A stretch of 58,414 nt of DNA, taken from Clostridiaceae bacterium. GTDB taxonomy: Bacteria; Bacillota_I; Bacilli_A; Erysipelotrichales; Coprobacillaceae. A program made the position numbers and the translations under genes. Location of the stretch: contig CABJAS010000011.1 of assembly GCA_902363625.1 (NCBI GenBank), forward strand, positions 1-58,414, given 5' to 3'. The notes beneath the pieces were generated by a model. It saw only the letters and a list, made by a program, of their open reading frames with translations, was not told where the DNA came from and ran no database searches. Numbering within the stretch: position 1 is the first letter of the stretch; each line of letters opens with the position of its first letter. Shown one piece after another: positions 1 through 9,328 of this stretch.

Positions 1-424
1 ATTCAGGTGAGAAAATAATATTCTTTGTATTATATTTTTCTCTTACACTTTGAGTATATCCAACAGGAATGGTACTCTTTATAATCATGATAGCTTCCGG
101 ATTCACTTCCATGACCAATTCAATCACGTTTTCAACAGCACTTGTATCAAAGAAGTTTTCCTTTGAATCATAGTTAGTTGGTGCTGCAATCACAACCATT
201 TCAGCATTCTTGTATGCTTCTTTTGCATTTAAAGTTGCTGTTAGATTTAATTTTTTTGTACTTAAAAAGTCTTCAATTTCATCATCTTGAATTGGAGACT
301 TTCTTTCATTAATCATATTTACTTTTTCTTCAATAATATCAACCGCCATAACCTCATGGTGTTGAGCTAATAATGTGGCTATACTTAGTCCTACATAGCC
401 TGTTCCTGCGACTGCTATTCTCAT
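1..424 (-). CDS. ugd: UDP-glucose 6-dehydrogenase, N-terminal part (runs off window)
   Basis: Only the first 141 codons are present; the gene continues past base 1. The protein opens with a Rossmann dinucleotide-binding motif (MRIAVAGTGYVGLS), then a VDI segment and a stretch containing AAPTNYD and IIKSTIPVGYT, which is characteristic of the UDP-glucose/UDP-ManNAc dehydrogenase family. The enzyme oxidises UDP-glucose to UDP-glucuronate for surface polysaccharide. A GGAGGTAC ribosome binding site lies about 10 bases before the ATG. It is the last visible gene of the minus-strand polysaccharide operon. A UDP-N-acetyl-hexosamine dehydrogenase of the same fold cannot be excluded, because the substrate-specific C-terminal half is missing. 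Confidence 0.85.
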   Translation of the reverse strand, partial: MRIAVAGTGYVGLSIATLLAQHHEVMAVDIIEEKVNMINERKSPIQDDEIEDFLSTKKLNLTATLNAKEAYKNAEMVVIAAPTNYDSKENFFDTSAVENVIELVMEVNPEAIMIIKSTIPVGYTQSVREKYNTKNIIFSPE

Positions 425-448
425 TTTTAATTGTACCTCCAAAACATT

Positions 449-1927
449 TTAAAATTTTTTTAATATTTCGAGAATTTCTTCTTTATAAAAAAGAATGTGT
501 ATAACTATACACACAATCAATGAAAGAAGAAATACACTTAACGAATTAATAAACCATAGTATAAGATTATAATTATTAATTTGAAAAAACGTTGAAACTA
601 TAATAATAAAAAATACACAAACCACATCGACTACAATATGTTTTATAAATATAGTAAAATTTCTTTTTATAATATCTTTTTTTAAATAATAAGCTGATAA
701 TATTGTCCTATATCCTACAGCAATACATGTTGCAATAGCAACACCAATAATGCCAAAAAAATTAACTAATAAAACTGATAAAACAATATTTATAATACAT
801 TCTATAATACTATAAATCTGTGTTTCTCTAAATTTACCAGCAGAAAAAATCAAAGTAGTATAAGGCAATCTTAACGAATAAATAGCGTATGATAGAGTAA
901 TCAAATAGGAAAATAGGTAATTTTCATAATTTGTATCATTCACTCCTTGTGTATAAATTGATACAAATGGTACTAAGACTATTGAAATTACTCCAAAAAT
1001 AACCACAGTAAAAAAATGTACAATTGTTTCATATTTATTAAATTCTTTCTCTAGTTTATTATTATCCTCCAACGCAATTAAATTACCAAAATAACTCTTA
1101 TAACTCATAGTTAATGTCTCCAATAGAGTTCTAATAGCATTCAATGGCATAACATAAATATTATAAATTGATACAGATTGAAATGTAGACAAAAAGGTTA
1201 AAACCATACTATCAATTGAAGTAGTCAATACAGTTGCAATATGCTGTGTCAATCCACTCCATTTATTTTTTATTGCGTTTTTAGGTGGATTCTTAATCAC
1301 TTTAATTTGATATTTTTTATTTACATAATATGATAAACATATAGGTCTAATCAAGAAAATTAAAGAAGACATTAATTTTACATATTGTATGGAAAATTCA
1401 AAATTTATTAAACATATTGTTATAATCGCATTTAAAATAAGCGTAATTAAATTTATAAATGTTGGTACATATATTTTTTGATCTGCATTTAATAATATAG
1501 AATTACATATCGAAAAATAATATTGTGCAAAAGAGCTTATCGAAATAGAAAAAATTAATGTACATGAAAAAAACCAATTAAAATCATTGGATTTAAAATA
1601 AGAATAAAAGAGCATTAATAAAAAAATATACACAACTAATATTCTTGCAATTATTTTAAAATATTTTTTTGCGCTACTATATAATATTGAAACTTGATCA
1701 TTATCTTTTTCAACTAAAGGTTTATATAATGATGCTTGCACTACTGCTCCTACTCCTAAATCCATTAGAGTAATAATAGATAGCATTTGTGTTATAGATT
1801 GAATTAATCCATTAACTTTAGATCCATAAGATATTAAAAATAATCTAGGAAGCACTAAGCCCACAATAACATTAAAGATCTGGTAAAACAATGAAACAAT
1901 TGTATTGACATAAAGTTTTTTTTTCAT
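449..1927 (-). CDS. Polysaccharide (Wzx-like) flippase
   Basis: 492-residue integral membrane protein with about 12-14 hydrophobic segments spread over its length. The N-terminus (FYQIFNVIVGLVLPRLFLISYGSK followed by GLIQSITQ within 15-48) is typical of oligosaccharide flippases of the MOP/PST superfamily, which move lipid-linked repeat units across the membrane. An AAGGAT site lies 8 bases before the ATG. It sits between a LbH acetyltransferase and ugd in the polysaccharide operon, the expected place for an exporter. Composition is very AT-rich, as in its immediate neighbours. Assignment rests on N-terminal similarity and topology; the transported unit is unknown. Confidence 0.85.
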   Translation of the reverse strand: MKKKLYVNTIVSLFYQIFNVIVGLVLPRLFLISYGSKVNGLIQSITQMLSIITLMDLGVGAVVQASLYKPLVEKDNDQVSILYSSAKKYFKIIARILVVYIFLLMLFYSYFKSNDFNWFFSCTLIFSISISSFAQYYFSICNSILLNADQKIYVPTFINLITLILNAIITICLINFEFSIQYVKLMSSLIFLIRPICLSYYVNKKYQIKVIKNPPKNAIKNKWSGLTQHIATVLTTSIDSMVLTFLSTFQSVSIYNIYVMPLNAIRTLLETLTMSYKSYFGNLIALEDNNKLEKEFNKYETIVHFFTVVIFGVISIVLVPFVSIYTQGVNDTNYENYLFSYLITLSYAIYSLRLPYTTLIFSAGKFRETQIYSIIECIINIVLSVLLVNFFGIIGVAIATCIAVGYRTILSAYYLKKDIIKRNFTIFIKHIVVDVVCVFFIIIVSTFFQINNYNLILWFINSLSVFLLSLIVCIVIHILFYKEEILEILKKF

Positions 1928-1931
1928 ATTT

Positions 1932-2453
1932 TTAATCCTTATATTTATTGATTAAATATTTCTTTTTTTCCATATGACTCATTTGTTTTGTATATTCAAA
2001 ATCAGATATATGTTTCTCTAAATACTGTGTTATATCCGAAAGCTGATGAGCTGGAACTCCTCCCCAGATTTGATTAGATGGAATGTTTTTTGTAACAACA
2101 GCACCACATCCAATAATTACATTATCACCAATATTAACACCAGGCATTATAATAGCATTTATACCTATGTGCACATTATTTCCAACATTTATTCTACTAA
2201 ACAAGTCAATATTCTTATATTCCTCTTTTTCTCTTAAAACCCAAACCCCTCCATCATGAGTTATAAATTTTACTCCATTAGTAATTCGTACATGATTCCC
2301 AATTCTCACTAAATAGGGCTCACTTCCAAAATCAACATTCTTATATATTTCACAATTTTTACCAATTGATATACCGTAAGATCGTAAAATATTTATATAC
2401 TTCTCATTACTATAAAAATGAACTTTCAACTTATTGATTAGTTTTTTTATCAT
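1932..2453 (-). CDS. Left-handed beta-helix (hexapeptide) acyltransferase
   Basis: About 173 residues. From residue 30 on it carries hexapeptide repeats (IGKNCEIYKNV, IGNHVRITNGV, VGNNVHIGINAIIMPGVNIG, IGCGAVVTKNI) ending in the WGGVPA motif of the WbbJ/NodL-like O-acetyltransferases. The fold uses acetyl-CoA to modify a sugar, probably in the polysaccharide repeat. I use the ATG at 2453 because AAAGGTG lies 7 bases upstream of it; the longer GTG start three codons earlier would overlap that site. It follows the polymerase gene and is 5 bases from the flippase gene, so it is co-transcribed. Acceptor sugar unknown. Confidence 0.85.
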   Translation of the reverse strand: MIKKLINKLKVHFYSNEKYINILRSYGISIGKNCEIYKNVDFGSEPYLVRIGNHVRITNGVKFITHDGGVWVLREKEEYKNIDLFSRINVGNNVHIGINAIIMPGVNIGDNVIIGCGAVVTKNIPSNQIWGGVPAHQLSDITQYLEKHISDFEYTKQMSHMEKKKYLINKYKD

Positions 2454-2519
2454 GACAGTCACCTTTCTTTAATTTATTTATAACTTTATAATTTTTAAAT
2501 TAATAATTTTCCAGGTTTC

Positions 2520-3689
2520 TTAATCAATAAGCACATGAACAAATCCAGTAACCATAATAGAATGAACTGGCTTATTCATCGGAAAATTACGAAGTGTTGG
2601 GTAATTTAAAATTGAAAACATTATACATGCGATTATAAATATTACAGTATTAAAATGTCTTATATATTTAGTACAAAAAACATTATTTATATTGTCTATT
2701 AGAATCAGCAAACTTGCTAATGCAGCAAAAATATAATTTCTTTCAGAAAAAGTACGAGAATTAAATATTAATGATACTATCACTATCATCGATATTAAAA
2801 TTAGATTTTTATTTTTATATCTTGTTTTCCATGCATAAACGAAAACAAAAAGTATAAACATAAGCCGACATAAAGAAAATAAAATACTGTACAAATCATA
2901 TTCGAATACTACTGTTCTATAAGCTATATATTTACTGGCATAATATCCAACAATACTAATTTCATTTAAATACGGAGTAATAAAATCAGCTAAGAAAATA
3001 AGTGATATTAATAAAAAAAATGAAGTCTTATAATATCTGCTCGGAATATATTTAAAACATAAATAGAAGAAAATAAATATTATTGTGTAAGAATGTATAA
3101 AAATACAACACAACAATATAATCATAGATTTCCCATCTGATAGTTTCTTTTTTGAAACCATAAACCAATATATCAATATTGAAATTACAACAAAATTACG
3201 GACACCACTAACAACTAATCTAAAAGGCCAAATAACTATACTTAATATATATAATATAATAATTTGCAATTTATTATATTTTTTAATATTGATTATTTTA
3301 TAAGCAGATAGTAATGATAAATAATATGTCAAAGTAGTTCCAATCAAAGTATAGAAATGTTCTATATGAAACTTACCAAAAAGATAAAATAAAAAGTTAT
3401 TAAGAATATTCATATCATAAAATATAGCATTAAACATAGTCATGTTTGAAAATTTATTCATATTTTCATAATGTCTATATAAATCATCAACTATCAATGG
3501 ATTAAAATAGAATGCAATATATCCAAAAAATAAAGCGAATAAAAACAAATAATGTTTAGTTTTAGATCGATCAAAAAACAAACCAAAAAAAACAAATATC
3601 AAAGAGAATAAAGGACTCACAAGAAAAAAAACTAAATATGTAAAAATCAAAATTTTATAAGTATTTAAAAATGTTTTAAAGTTATACAT
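2520..3689 (-). CDS. EpsG/Wzy-like polysaccharide polymerase
   Basis: 389-residue polytopic membrane protein with about 10 or more hydrophobic helices. It has the EpsG-family signature DDLYRHYE (residues 68-75) after the second membrane segment, in the loop thought to bind the lipid-linked substrate. This family polymerises exported repeat units. Its start overlaps the end of the upstream glycosyltransferase gene by 8 bases, so translation is probably coupled; the ribosome binding site is poor (AGGAAAT about 13 bases away). Very AT-rich. Family call is good; the linkage made is unknown. Confidence 0.8.
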   Translation of the reverse strand: MYNFKTFLNTYKILIFTYLVFFLVSPLFSLIFVFFGLFFDRSKTKHYLFLFALFFGYIAFYFNPLIVDDLYRHYENMNKFSNMTMFNAIFYDMNILNNFLFYLFGKFHIEHFYTLIGTTLTYYLSLLSAYKIINIKKYNKLQIIILYILSIVIWPFRLVVSGVRNFVVISILIYWFMVSKKKLSDGKSMIILLCCIFIHSYTIIFIFFYLCFKYIPSRYYKTSFFLLISLIFLADFITPYLNEISIVGYYASKYIAYRTVVFEYDLYSILFSLCRLMFILFVFVYAWKTRYKNKNLILISMIVIVSLIFNSRTFSERNYIFAALASLLILIDNINNVFCTKYIRHFNTVIFIIACIMFSILNYPTLRNFPMNKPVHSIMVTGFVHVLID

Positions 3690-4740
3690 GGTTATTAACT
3701 ATTTCCTCAATAAATGAAACCCATTGTTTAACAATTATTTCTTCAGAAAATTTATCGTTAACTATCAAAGCGTTTTTTGAAAACATTTTTTGTAAATTTT
3801 CATCATCTATTAATTGGGATAAATACTTATAAAATTCTTCCTCATTCATTGGTTGAAAAAGAAACCCATTAACCGAATGATCTATCAAACTTTTTGTTCC
3901 TCCGGAAGGTGTATTACTTGCTACAACAGGAAAACCCATCCCCAAAGCTTCTAACAAAGAGTTTGGTATACCTTCATAATCAGAGCTTAATACATATATT
4001 TTATAATCTTTAATTTTATCATGTAATTCCGAAGTAAAATTATTGATATGCACTTTACTTTCTAATTTTAATTGTCTTATATGATTAATTATATTGGTCT
4101 TTTCTTCACCTTCACCAAAAATAACAAGTTGGTACTCTGGATATTTCTTTGAGATTTTCTCAAAAACATTTAATAATAATAAATAATTTTTTTGTTTTGA
4201 TAACCTGCCCACTGCAACGATTACATTTTTACAATTACTATTACGTCTCGGCAAATCTTTTTTTATTGGATTTGGAATAACTGAAGATTTCACTGTAAAA
4301 ACTTTCTTAAAGTAATTTCTTGCTTCAATTGTTTGAAATACTATTCCATCTGCATATTTATAACTTATATTTCTTAATAATTTTATACTTGTTCGAATAT
4401 TTACATTACGTGGATCATTTCTTTCAGACATGATAACTTTAATCTTATTGATTCTTTTACAGAACCCAGCTAATATATTAAAATAAATATCAATTGAAAT
4501 GTAAATATCTGCTTCTATTTGCTTAATATATTTATTAAGATCGAGAATATCATTAACTATATTTGTATGTTGAAGAAAATAACGTGAAATTCCACTTTCT
4601 AAAAGATATTCATCTTCTTTTTTTTCAAAATTAATTAATGTTACATCATGATTTTGTTTTTTTAAACTGTTCGCCAAAATAGTTGCCACTCTTTCTGCAC
4701 CACCACCTCTAAGCGACCCAATAAGGATGCATATTTTCAA
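3682..4740 (-). CDS. Glycosyltransferase family 4
   Basis: 352 residues with the GT-B fold. The N-terminal acceptor domain starts with a glycine-rich loop (LRGGGAERV, residues 10-18) and the C-terminal nucleotide-sugar domain has VGRLSKQKN, a GEGEE loop and the E-x7-E motif EGIPNSLLEALGMG. These are the marks of retaining GT4 enzymes that extend the lipid-linked repeat unit on the cytoplasmic face. It overlaps the polymerase gene by 8 bases and the preceding glycosyltransferase gene by 4 bases (ATGA), showing tight translational coupling. Donor and acceptor cannot be told from sequence. Confidence 0.88.
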   Translation of the reverse strand: MKICILIGSLRGGGAERVATILANSLKKQNHDVTLINFEKKEDEYLLESGISRYFLQHTNIVNDILDLNKYIKQIEADIYISIDIYFNILAGFCKRINKIKVIMSERNDPRNVNIRTSIKLLRNISYKYADGIVFQTIEARNYFKKVFTVKSSVIPNPIKKDLPRRNSNCKNVIVAVGRLSKQKNYLLLLNVFEKISKKYPEYQLVIFGEGEEKTNIINHIRQLKLESKVHINNFTSELHDKIKDYKIYVLSSDYEGIPNSLLEALGMGFPVVASNTPSGGTKSLIDHSVNGFLFQPMNEEEFYKYLSQLIDDENLQKMFSKNALIVNDKFSEEIIVKQWVSFIEEIVNNHV

Positions 4741-5849
4741 ATCAAATTACTCCTTTCATAAGATTCGTTATAAAATCTATATAATTTATTTGTCATAGTA
4801 TTCTTATTGAATAGCCTTGAAATTTCTAAAGAATAATTACTAAGTAGGTCCAAACTGTTTAAATTATCTTCTATAATTGCTGCTAGAGCCTTATAATTTT
4901 TTCTCTTAAATTGTGCTTGCTTATTTACAATATCTATCATGCCTCCAACATTTGTTGAAATCACTGGTATTCCTAAACTTTCTACTTCAAGAATAGATCT
5001 TGGTAATCCTTCAGTTAAACTTGGCTGAACATAATAGGTGACATTTTCTAAATGTTTTGGAATTTTCTCATGTGGTAACGCACCAATAAACTTTACATAA
5101 CTAACAATATTTAATTTTTTAGCTAAGGATAACAAATAATCTTTACTTCCTGGCCCAATTAAACGATATTCAATATGATAACCTTTTTCACTTAAATAAT
5201 TAATAGCTTTAAAAACAGTATCTTGACCTTTATATTTTATATCAATTGAACCAATAGTTGCTAAAACAATTTTTTCTGTTGGGTTATACCTATACCCATT
5301 AGGATTAAAATATTCTACATCAGAAATAAATGTATTATTATGCTTGTTCGGATACCTTTTTTGTAAAAAGCTTTTAGTAACATACACAACGTTCTTAGAA
5401 TTAGATATAATATATCTATGAATTAAAAAAGAAATTGGCGCAATTATTTTCCCTTTTATACTATGAAACCAAAATGCGTCAAATGGACAACCCACGACTT
5501 CTAAAACATGTGGAATTTTATATTTCTTACATAGTTTGAACGTCTTAAAACCACACAATAAATCAGGTACCCTACTTATGATAAAGTCATGATTTATAAT
5601 CAATTCTTCTAAATTACTATTTTTCAAATCATAAAGATGAAATTTTTCAAAATCAATTTCATTTAAATTAGTTATTTCATAAGTATCATCTATTACAATA
5701 CGACAAAGCCAATTAAGTCTTACCTTTTTTTTATTGCAAAAAATATTTGTATATCTATCTAATACGGTATTTGTAATGGATGGAGCATAATATTTATTAT
5801 TTTTTTTATATATTTTCATAGGATACACAAACAATATTTTCATGTTCAC
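4737..5849 (-). CDS. Glycosyltransferase family 4
   Basis: 370 residues, GT-B type. The C-terminal half holds IGSIDIKYKGQD, a GPGS loop, and the donor-binding E-x7-E motif EGLPRSILEVESLGIPVIS followed by TNVGG. The N-terminal half is divergent from the two neighbouring GT4 enzymes, as expected for a different acceptor. A possible alternative start is the internal ATG two codons in (MNMKILF). It lies 11 bases after the gene at 5861-6955 and overlaps the next gene by 4 bases, in the same transcription unit. Confidence 0.87.
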   Translation of the reverse strand: MNMKILFVYPMKIYKKNNKYYAPSITNTVLDRYTNIFCNKKKVRLNWLCRIVIDDTYEITNLNEIDFEKFHLYDLKNSNLEELIINHDFIISRVPDLLCGFKTFKLCKKYKIPHVLEVVGCPFDAFWFHSIKGKIIAPISFLIHRYIISNSKNVVYVTKSFLQKRYPNKHNNTFISDVEYFNPNGYRYNPTEKIVLATIGSIDIKYKGQDTVFKAINYLSEKGYHIEYRLIGPGSKDYLLSLAKKLNIVSYVKFIGALPHEKIPKHLENVTYYVQPSLTEGLPRSILEVESLGIPVISTNVGGMIDIVNKQAQFKRKNYKALAAIIEDNLNSLDLLSNYSLEISRLFNKNTMTNKLYRFYNESYERSNLI

Positions 5850-5860
5850 TTACCTCATTT

Positions 5861-6955
5861 TTAGATTTCTTTATAAATTTTCTTCATTTTTTCTTTTACA
5901 TTTTTTATAGAAAATCTTTCAACATCATTCATATAACTATTTGTTGAATCAAATATATTGTCAAAGAATTTAATAAGTTCACTTTTGAAATTACTTAAGT
6001 CTATTAATAATGCTCCTTTATCATTAGATAATATATCTATATTTCCTCTTATTTTTGAAGCAAAGCAAATCATATGTGAGGCAGTTGCTTCCATTAATGC
6101 CACTGATAAGCCTTCTCTTTTTGAAGGGAAAACAAAAATATCACATGATTTCATTATATAAATAATATCGCTTCTATATCCTAAAAGGTGCAACCTGTTT
6201 TCCACATTTAGTTCCTTTGCCAATTGACGATATTGTTGTTTTAATGGCCCAACACCACAAATAACATAATGTACATTAGTAGATAACTTAGGTAATGTTT
6301 CAATGACAATTTTATGATTTTTATTATTGTTTAATTCCCCCACTGATAATAGTAAAATAGAATTCTTTGAAATATTTAATTGTCTACATAATTCTTCTTT
6401 ATTACCTATGATAGAATTTATTTTTTTAATATCTATTCCGACACCTGGTATATATTCTAAATCATTCATACAAAAAGATTTTTTTGCAATATTATAATCT
6501 TCTGTATTGATTGTAATCAATACATCGGTATATTTAGAAAGTATTTTTTCTATGGGGTAATACAAAATCCAATTTAATAATGGTCCCCCTTTGTAAAAGT
6601 GAAAACCATGAGCTGTATAGATTGTTTTACTTAAACCTCTGTTTCTTCTTTTAAAATTGCATATTCTTCCTAAAACTCCACCTACAGGAGTGTGGCAATG
6701 CACTAAATCTATATCGTTATTATTAATATACTTTTTTATATAAAAATAAGCTTGCAAATTAGAAACGGATAATGGATTCCTTGTTATAGATATAATATTT
6801 TTTACTACTTCCAAACCATCTAAGTTAGGTGTTATATCATCTCCTGATGCAATAATATGAACCTCATACCCTAGTTCTTTTAAAAGTTTAATATTGTTTT
6901 TTTCAAAACCTTCAATAAATGGATAAATTGTAGCAATAATTAAGGCTTTTTTCAT
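5861..6955 (-). CDS. Glycosyltransferase family 4 (EpsD-like)
   Basis: 364 residues. The N-terminus (MKKALIIATIYPFIEGFEKN) and the motif VHCHTPVGGVLGR (around 87-99) are those of EpsD/PglA-like enzymes, which often add an N-acetylhexosamine to the primed lipid carrier. The donor domain has SVGELNNNKNH, GVGP and the motif REGLSVALMEA. Its ATG overlaps the stop codon of the upstream FemAB-like gene (TAATG). From its resemblance to second-step enzymes it may act right after the initiating transferase at 9321-9944; that order is inference. Confidence 0.87.
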   Translation of the reverse strand: MKKALIIATIYPFIEGFEKNNIKLLKELGYEVHIIASGDDITPNLDGLEVVKNIISITRNPLSVSNLQAYFYIKKYINNNDIDLVHCHTPVGGVLGRICNFKRRNRGLSKTIYTAHGFHFYKGGPLLNWILYYPIEKILSKYTDVLITINTEDYNIAKKSFCMNDLEYIPGVGIDIKKINSIIGNKEELCRQLNISKNSILLLSVGELNNNKNHKIVIETLPKLSTNVHYVICGVGPLKQQYRQLAKELNVENRLHLLGYRSDIIYIMKSCDIFVFPSKREGLSVALMEATASHMICFASKIRGNIDILSNDKGALLIDLSNFKSELIKFFDNIFDSTNSYMNDVERFSIKNVKEKMKKIYKEI

Positions 6956-7944
6956 TACTTTTTACTCCTATAACTTGGAAAATAAGAATCACTTAATTCT
7001 GTTCCTTTTTCTTTACACAATTCTGCATATATTTGATTATTGAATATCATATTCCCTACAAAGAAGTTGTATATACCATTTGGTGCTAGTCCTTTTTTAT
7101 ACATGAAAATTCCATCATCTGCACCATATCCGCCTCCTAAAACAAAATATTTTAATCCATAAGAGTGACCCCATTTCATAATCTCATACTTCATTATTTC
7201 ATTGGGTCTTAAATTGAAATATTCATTTAAAGTGCCGCCTAGATAAGAATAGCAACATAAGTTATCATATACGACTAGTTCAGTAGAGATAATTTTATCT
7301 TCATAAAGTACATGAAATAATTTTGAATTCTCTGTTGTGATAATTTCAAAGAAGTCTTTATTAAAATAATAATTATCGCTCGCATCATTTCTGTCCATTG
7401 TTAAATAATAGATTTTTTTAAATTCTTCAATATATTCAAAACTATCATCTGTGATAACTTTCAACTCATTTTTAAGAGCTTTTCTTACATTTTTTCTAGC
7501 TCTTCTCTCCATACCATCGAAAATTTGATCATCATCTATATCTATTTTTTTTACAACATTATGTGAAATATATTTTATATTTCCATAATATTTACTAATA
7601 TCAGTTCTAAATAAATCAAAACGTTCAAACTCACAAATAATATTATTTACTTGACAAAATTCTATATATTCTTCAAACATAGAAGAGTCATATTCGCCTT
7701 CAATAATCCATCCACCATAACCATATGGACTAATTAAGTCATAATATTCACCAAGATGAGTATCTATTTTTCTTTTAAACATTACTTGAAATGCTCTAGT
7801 ATTATCTTTCTCAACATAAAAAAGAACAGGCTCGCCATCACCATGTTCTTTAAAAGCTTTACAATAATTTCTCGTGAAGTGTACTATAGAATTATCAACA
7901 AGTGAATCCCATTCATTATTATCTATACATAATGTTTTTATCAT
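6955..7944 (-). CDS. FemAB-like / BioF2-type GNAT acyltransferase
   Basis: 329 residues without membrane segments. The C-terminal half carries ERRARKNVRKALKNELKV, a WGHSYGLKYFVLGGGYG motif and FMYKKGLAPNG, which match the GNAT domain of FemAB-like proteins that transfer an aminoacyl or acyl group (Acetyltransf_6 type). In polysaccharide clusters such proteins are thought to attach amino acids or acyl groups to sugar amines. It overlaps the aminotransferase-like gene upstream by 4 bases, which suggests that an aminosugar is made and then acylated. Real substrate unknown. Confidence 0.75.
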   Translation of the reverse strand: MIKTLCIDNNEWDSLVDNSIVHFTRNYCKAFKEHGDGEPVLFYVEKDNTRAFQVMFKRKIDTHLGEYYDLISPYGYGGWIIEGEYDSSMFEEYIEFCQVNNIICEFERFDLFRTDISKYYGNIKYISHNVVKKIDIDDDQIFDGMERRARKNVRKALKNELKVITDDSFEYIEEFKKIYYLTMDRNDASDNYYFNKDFFEIITTENSKLFHVLYEDKIISTELVVYDNLCCYSYLGGTLNEYFNLRPNEIMKYEIMKWGHSYGLKYFVLGGGYGADDGIFMYKKGLAPNGIYNFFVGNMIFNNQIYAELCKEKGTELSDSYFPSYRSKK

Positions 7945-8867
7945 GCAAATGTCTCCTTTATGTAATGTATTAATATTTTAACCATATCTATATATTCTTG
8001 AGAATCGACATCTTGATGAACAGGTAAATTCATTATGTGTTGTGATAACCATACCGCTTCAGAATGTTTTTCATTTTGTAGCTCATTTATCATCGTATGA
8101 TATAAACTTACTACCCCATATCCTCTTTTGTTCATTAATTCATATATTTTATCCCGATTTCCTTTTAATAATACAATAGGGAAAGTTTGAGGGACATTAT
8201 ATCGTATGTCCTCAATATTTTTTAAAGGCTTAATTAAATCGTTATAGTTATTTAATATATTATATAATTTCCTGAAATTTTCTTTTCTTGCATAAGCAAT
8301 TGAATATATGTCATATGAATATGGATTCAATTCATTAAATTCTTTCCCACTATAAGGTAGACTGCAAAATTTTTGGTTACAAACAATCATGCTACCTCCT
8401 TTTGAAAACGGTAACATCTTATGAAGAGAAAAAAATGTAAAATCACTACCACATTTTTTTGATAAATGATATGTGTAAAAACCATGTGCATTATCTTCAA
8501 TAACAATACAATTTCTTTCATGAGCTAATTCAACAATCTTATCAAATTTAGGATCTCTAAAGCCAAAATAATTTACAACTAATAGTATTGAGCTGTTTTT
8601 TAAATTAATTTTCAAATAATTTATATCAGTGTTTAATTCTCTGTCCATAACATAATAATGTCTATTTAAATCGACAATTTTATTAATAGGATCAAATATC
8701 CCACTTCCTTCATTTGGCGACCATCCAATATATCCTGGAATATAAATTTCTGTATATCCTTTTTTACTTAAATTGTCTATTATATCAAACATAGCATCTC
8801 TTGCCCGATTATAATATAATTCTTTAAACAAAAAATTATTACTGTCACTTTGAATCTTTTTTATCAT
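7941..8867 (-). CDS. DegT/DnrJ/EryC1-like PLP aminotransferase (short)
   Basis: 308 residues with fold type I PLP-enzyme features: VIEDNAHGF (cofactor-ring aspartate) and FFSLHKMLPFSKGGSM, where the lysine of SLHK is the probable Schiff-base residue. It is shorter than the usual 360-400 residue sugar aminotransferases, and the N-terminal substrate region (YIPGYIGWSPNEG) looks divergent. It may therefore be a specialised or partly non-catalytic member. The start overlaps the upstream GNAT gene by 4 bases and its end overlaps the FemAB-like gene by 4 bases. Probably makes or handles an amino sugar of the repeat unit. Confidence 0.75.
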   Translation of the reverse strand: MIKKIQSDSNNFLFKELYYNRARDAMFDIIDNLSKKGYTEIYIPGYIGWSPNEGSGIFDPINKIVDLNRHYYVMDRELNTDINYLKINLKNSSILLVVNYFGFRDPKFDKIVELAHERNCIVIEDNAHGFYTYHLSKKCGSDFTFFSLHKMLPFSKGGSMIVCNQKFCSLPYSGKEFNELNPYSYDIYSIAYARKENFRKLYNILNNYNDLIKPLKNIEDIRYNVPQTFPIVLLKGNRDKIYELMNKRGYGVVSLYHTMINELQNEKHSEAVWLSQHIMNLPVHQDVDSQEYIDMVKILIHYIKETFA

Positions 8868-9328
8868 TTAATCACCTTTTTCATTTTTACTCTTTCTATT
8901 TTAAACCCTTGATTTTCATGATAACGATATGCTTGCTTATTTTCATATGTAACCATTGCTTCTATAACAAATACTCCATCTTTTTTTGCTATATTTTCTA
9001 TAATTTGAAACATTCTATATGCTATCTTTAATCCTCTATAATGAGGAAGAATTCCTACAAAATAAGAATGCAACCTTTTTTCATCAAAAACGTTCAAATA
9101 ATAACACCAATGAAAGCCTATCAAACTGTCTTTATCAAATGCTCCGATAATTAAAGCACTTTTATCGTTAATATATTTTGGTAGTTGATCTATATACTTT
9201 TCAGGTAAATACTTATTAAAAGATTGTGTTATATTTTCATGTAAAATCATTTTTAATATATTTATAAGCTCCTTTTTATAAAGCGCTACATCTTTTGCAT
9301 CTAACAATTTATATTTTATATCATTCAT
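8864..9328 (-). CDS. GNAT family N-acetyltransferase
   Basis: About 154 residues. The acetyl-CoA binding region SYFVGILPHYRGLKIAYRMF, then VIEAMVTYENKQAYRYHENQGFKIERV, is the classical GNAT motif A/B arrangement. I place the start at the ATG at 9328, preceded by AAAGGGG; the reading frame stays open upstream but has no better site. The start overlaps the end of the initiating sugar transferase gene. Given its place between that enzyme and an aminotransferase, it may acetylate a UDP-amino sugar (as PglD does with another fold). That role is inference. Confidence 0.82.
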   Translation of the reverse strand: MNDIKYKLLDAKDVALYKKELINILKMILHENITQSFNKYLPEKYIDQLPKYINDKSALIIGAFDKDSLIGFHWCYYLNVFDEKRLHSYFVGILPHYRGLKIAYRMFQIIENIAKKDGVFVIEAMVTYENKQAYRYHENQGFKIERVKMKKVIK

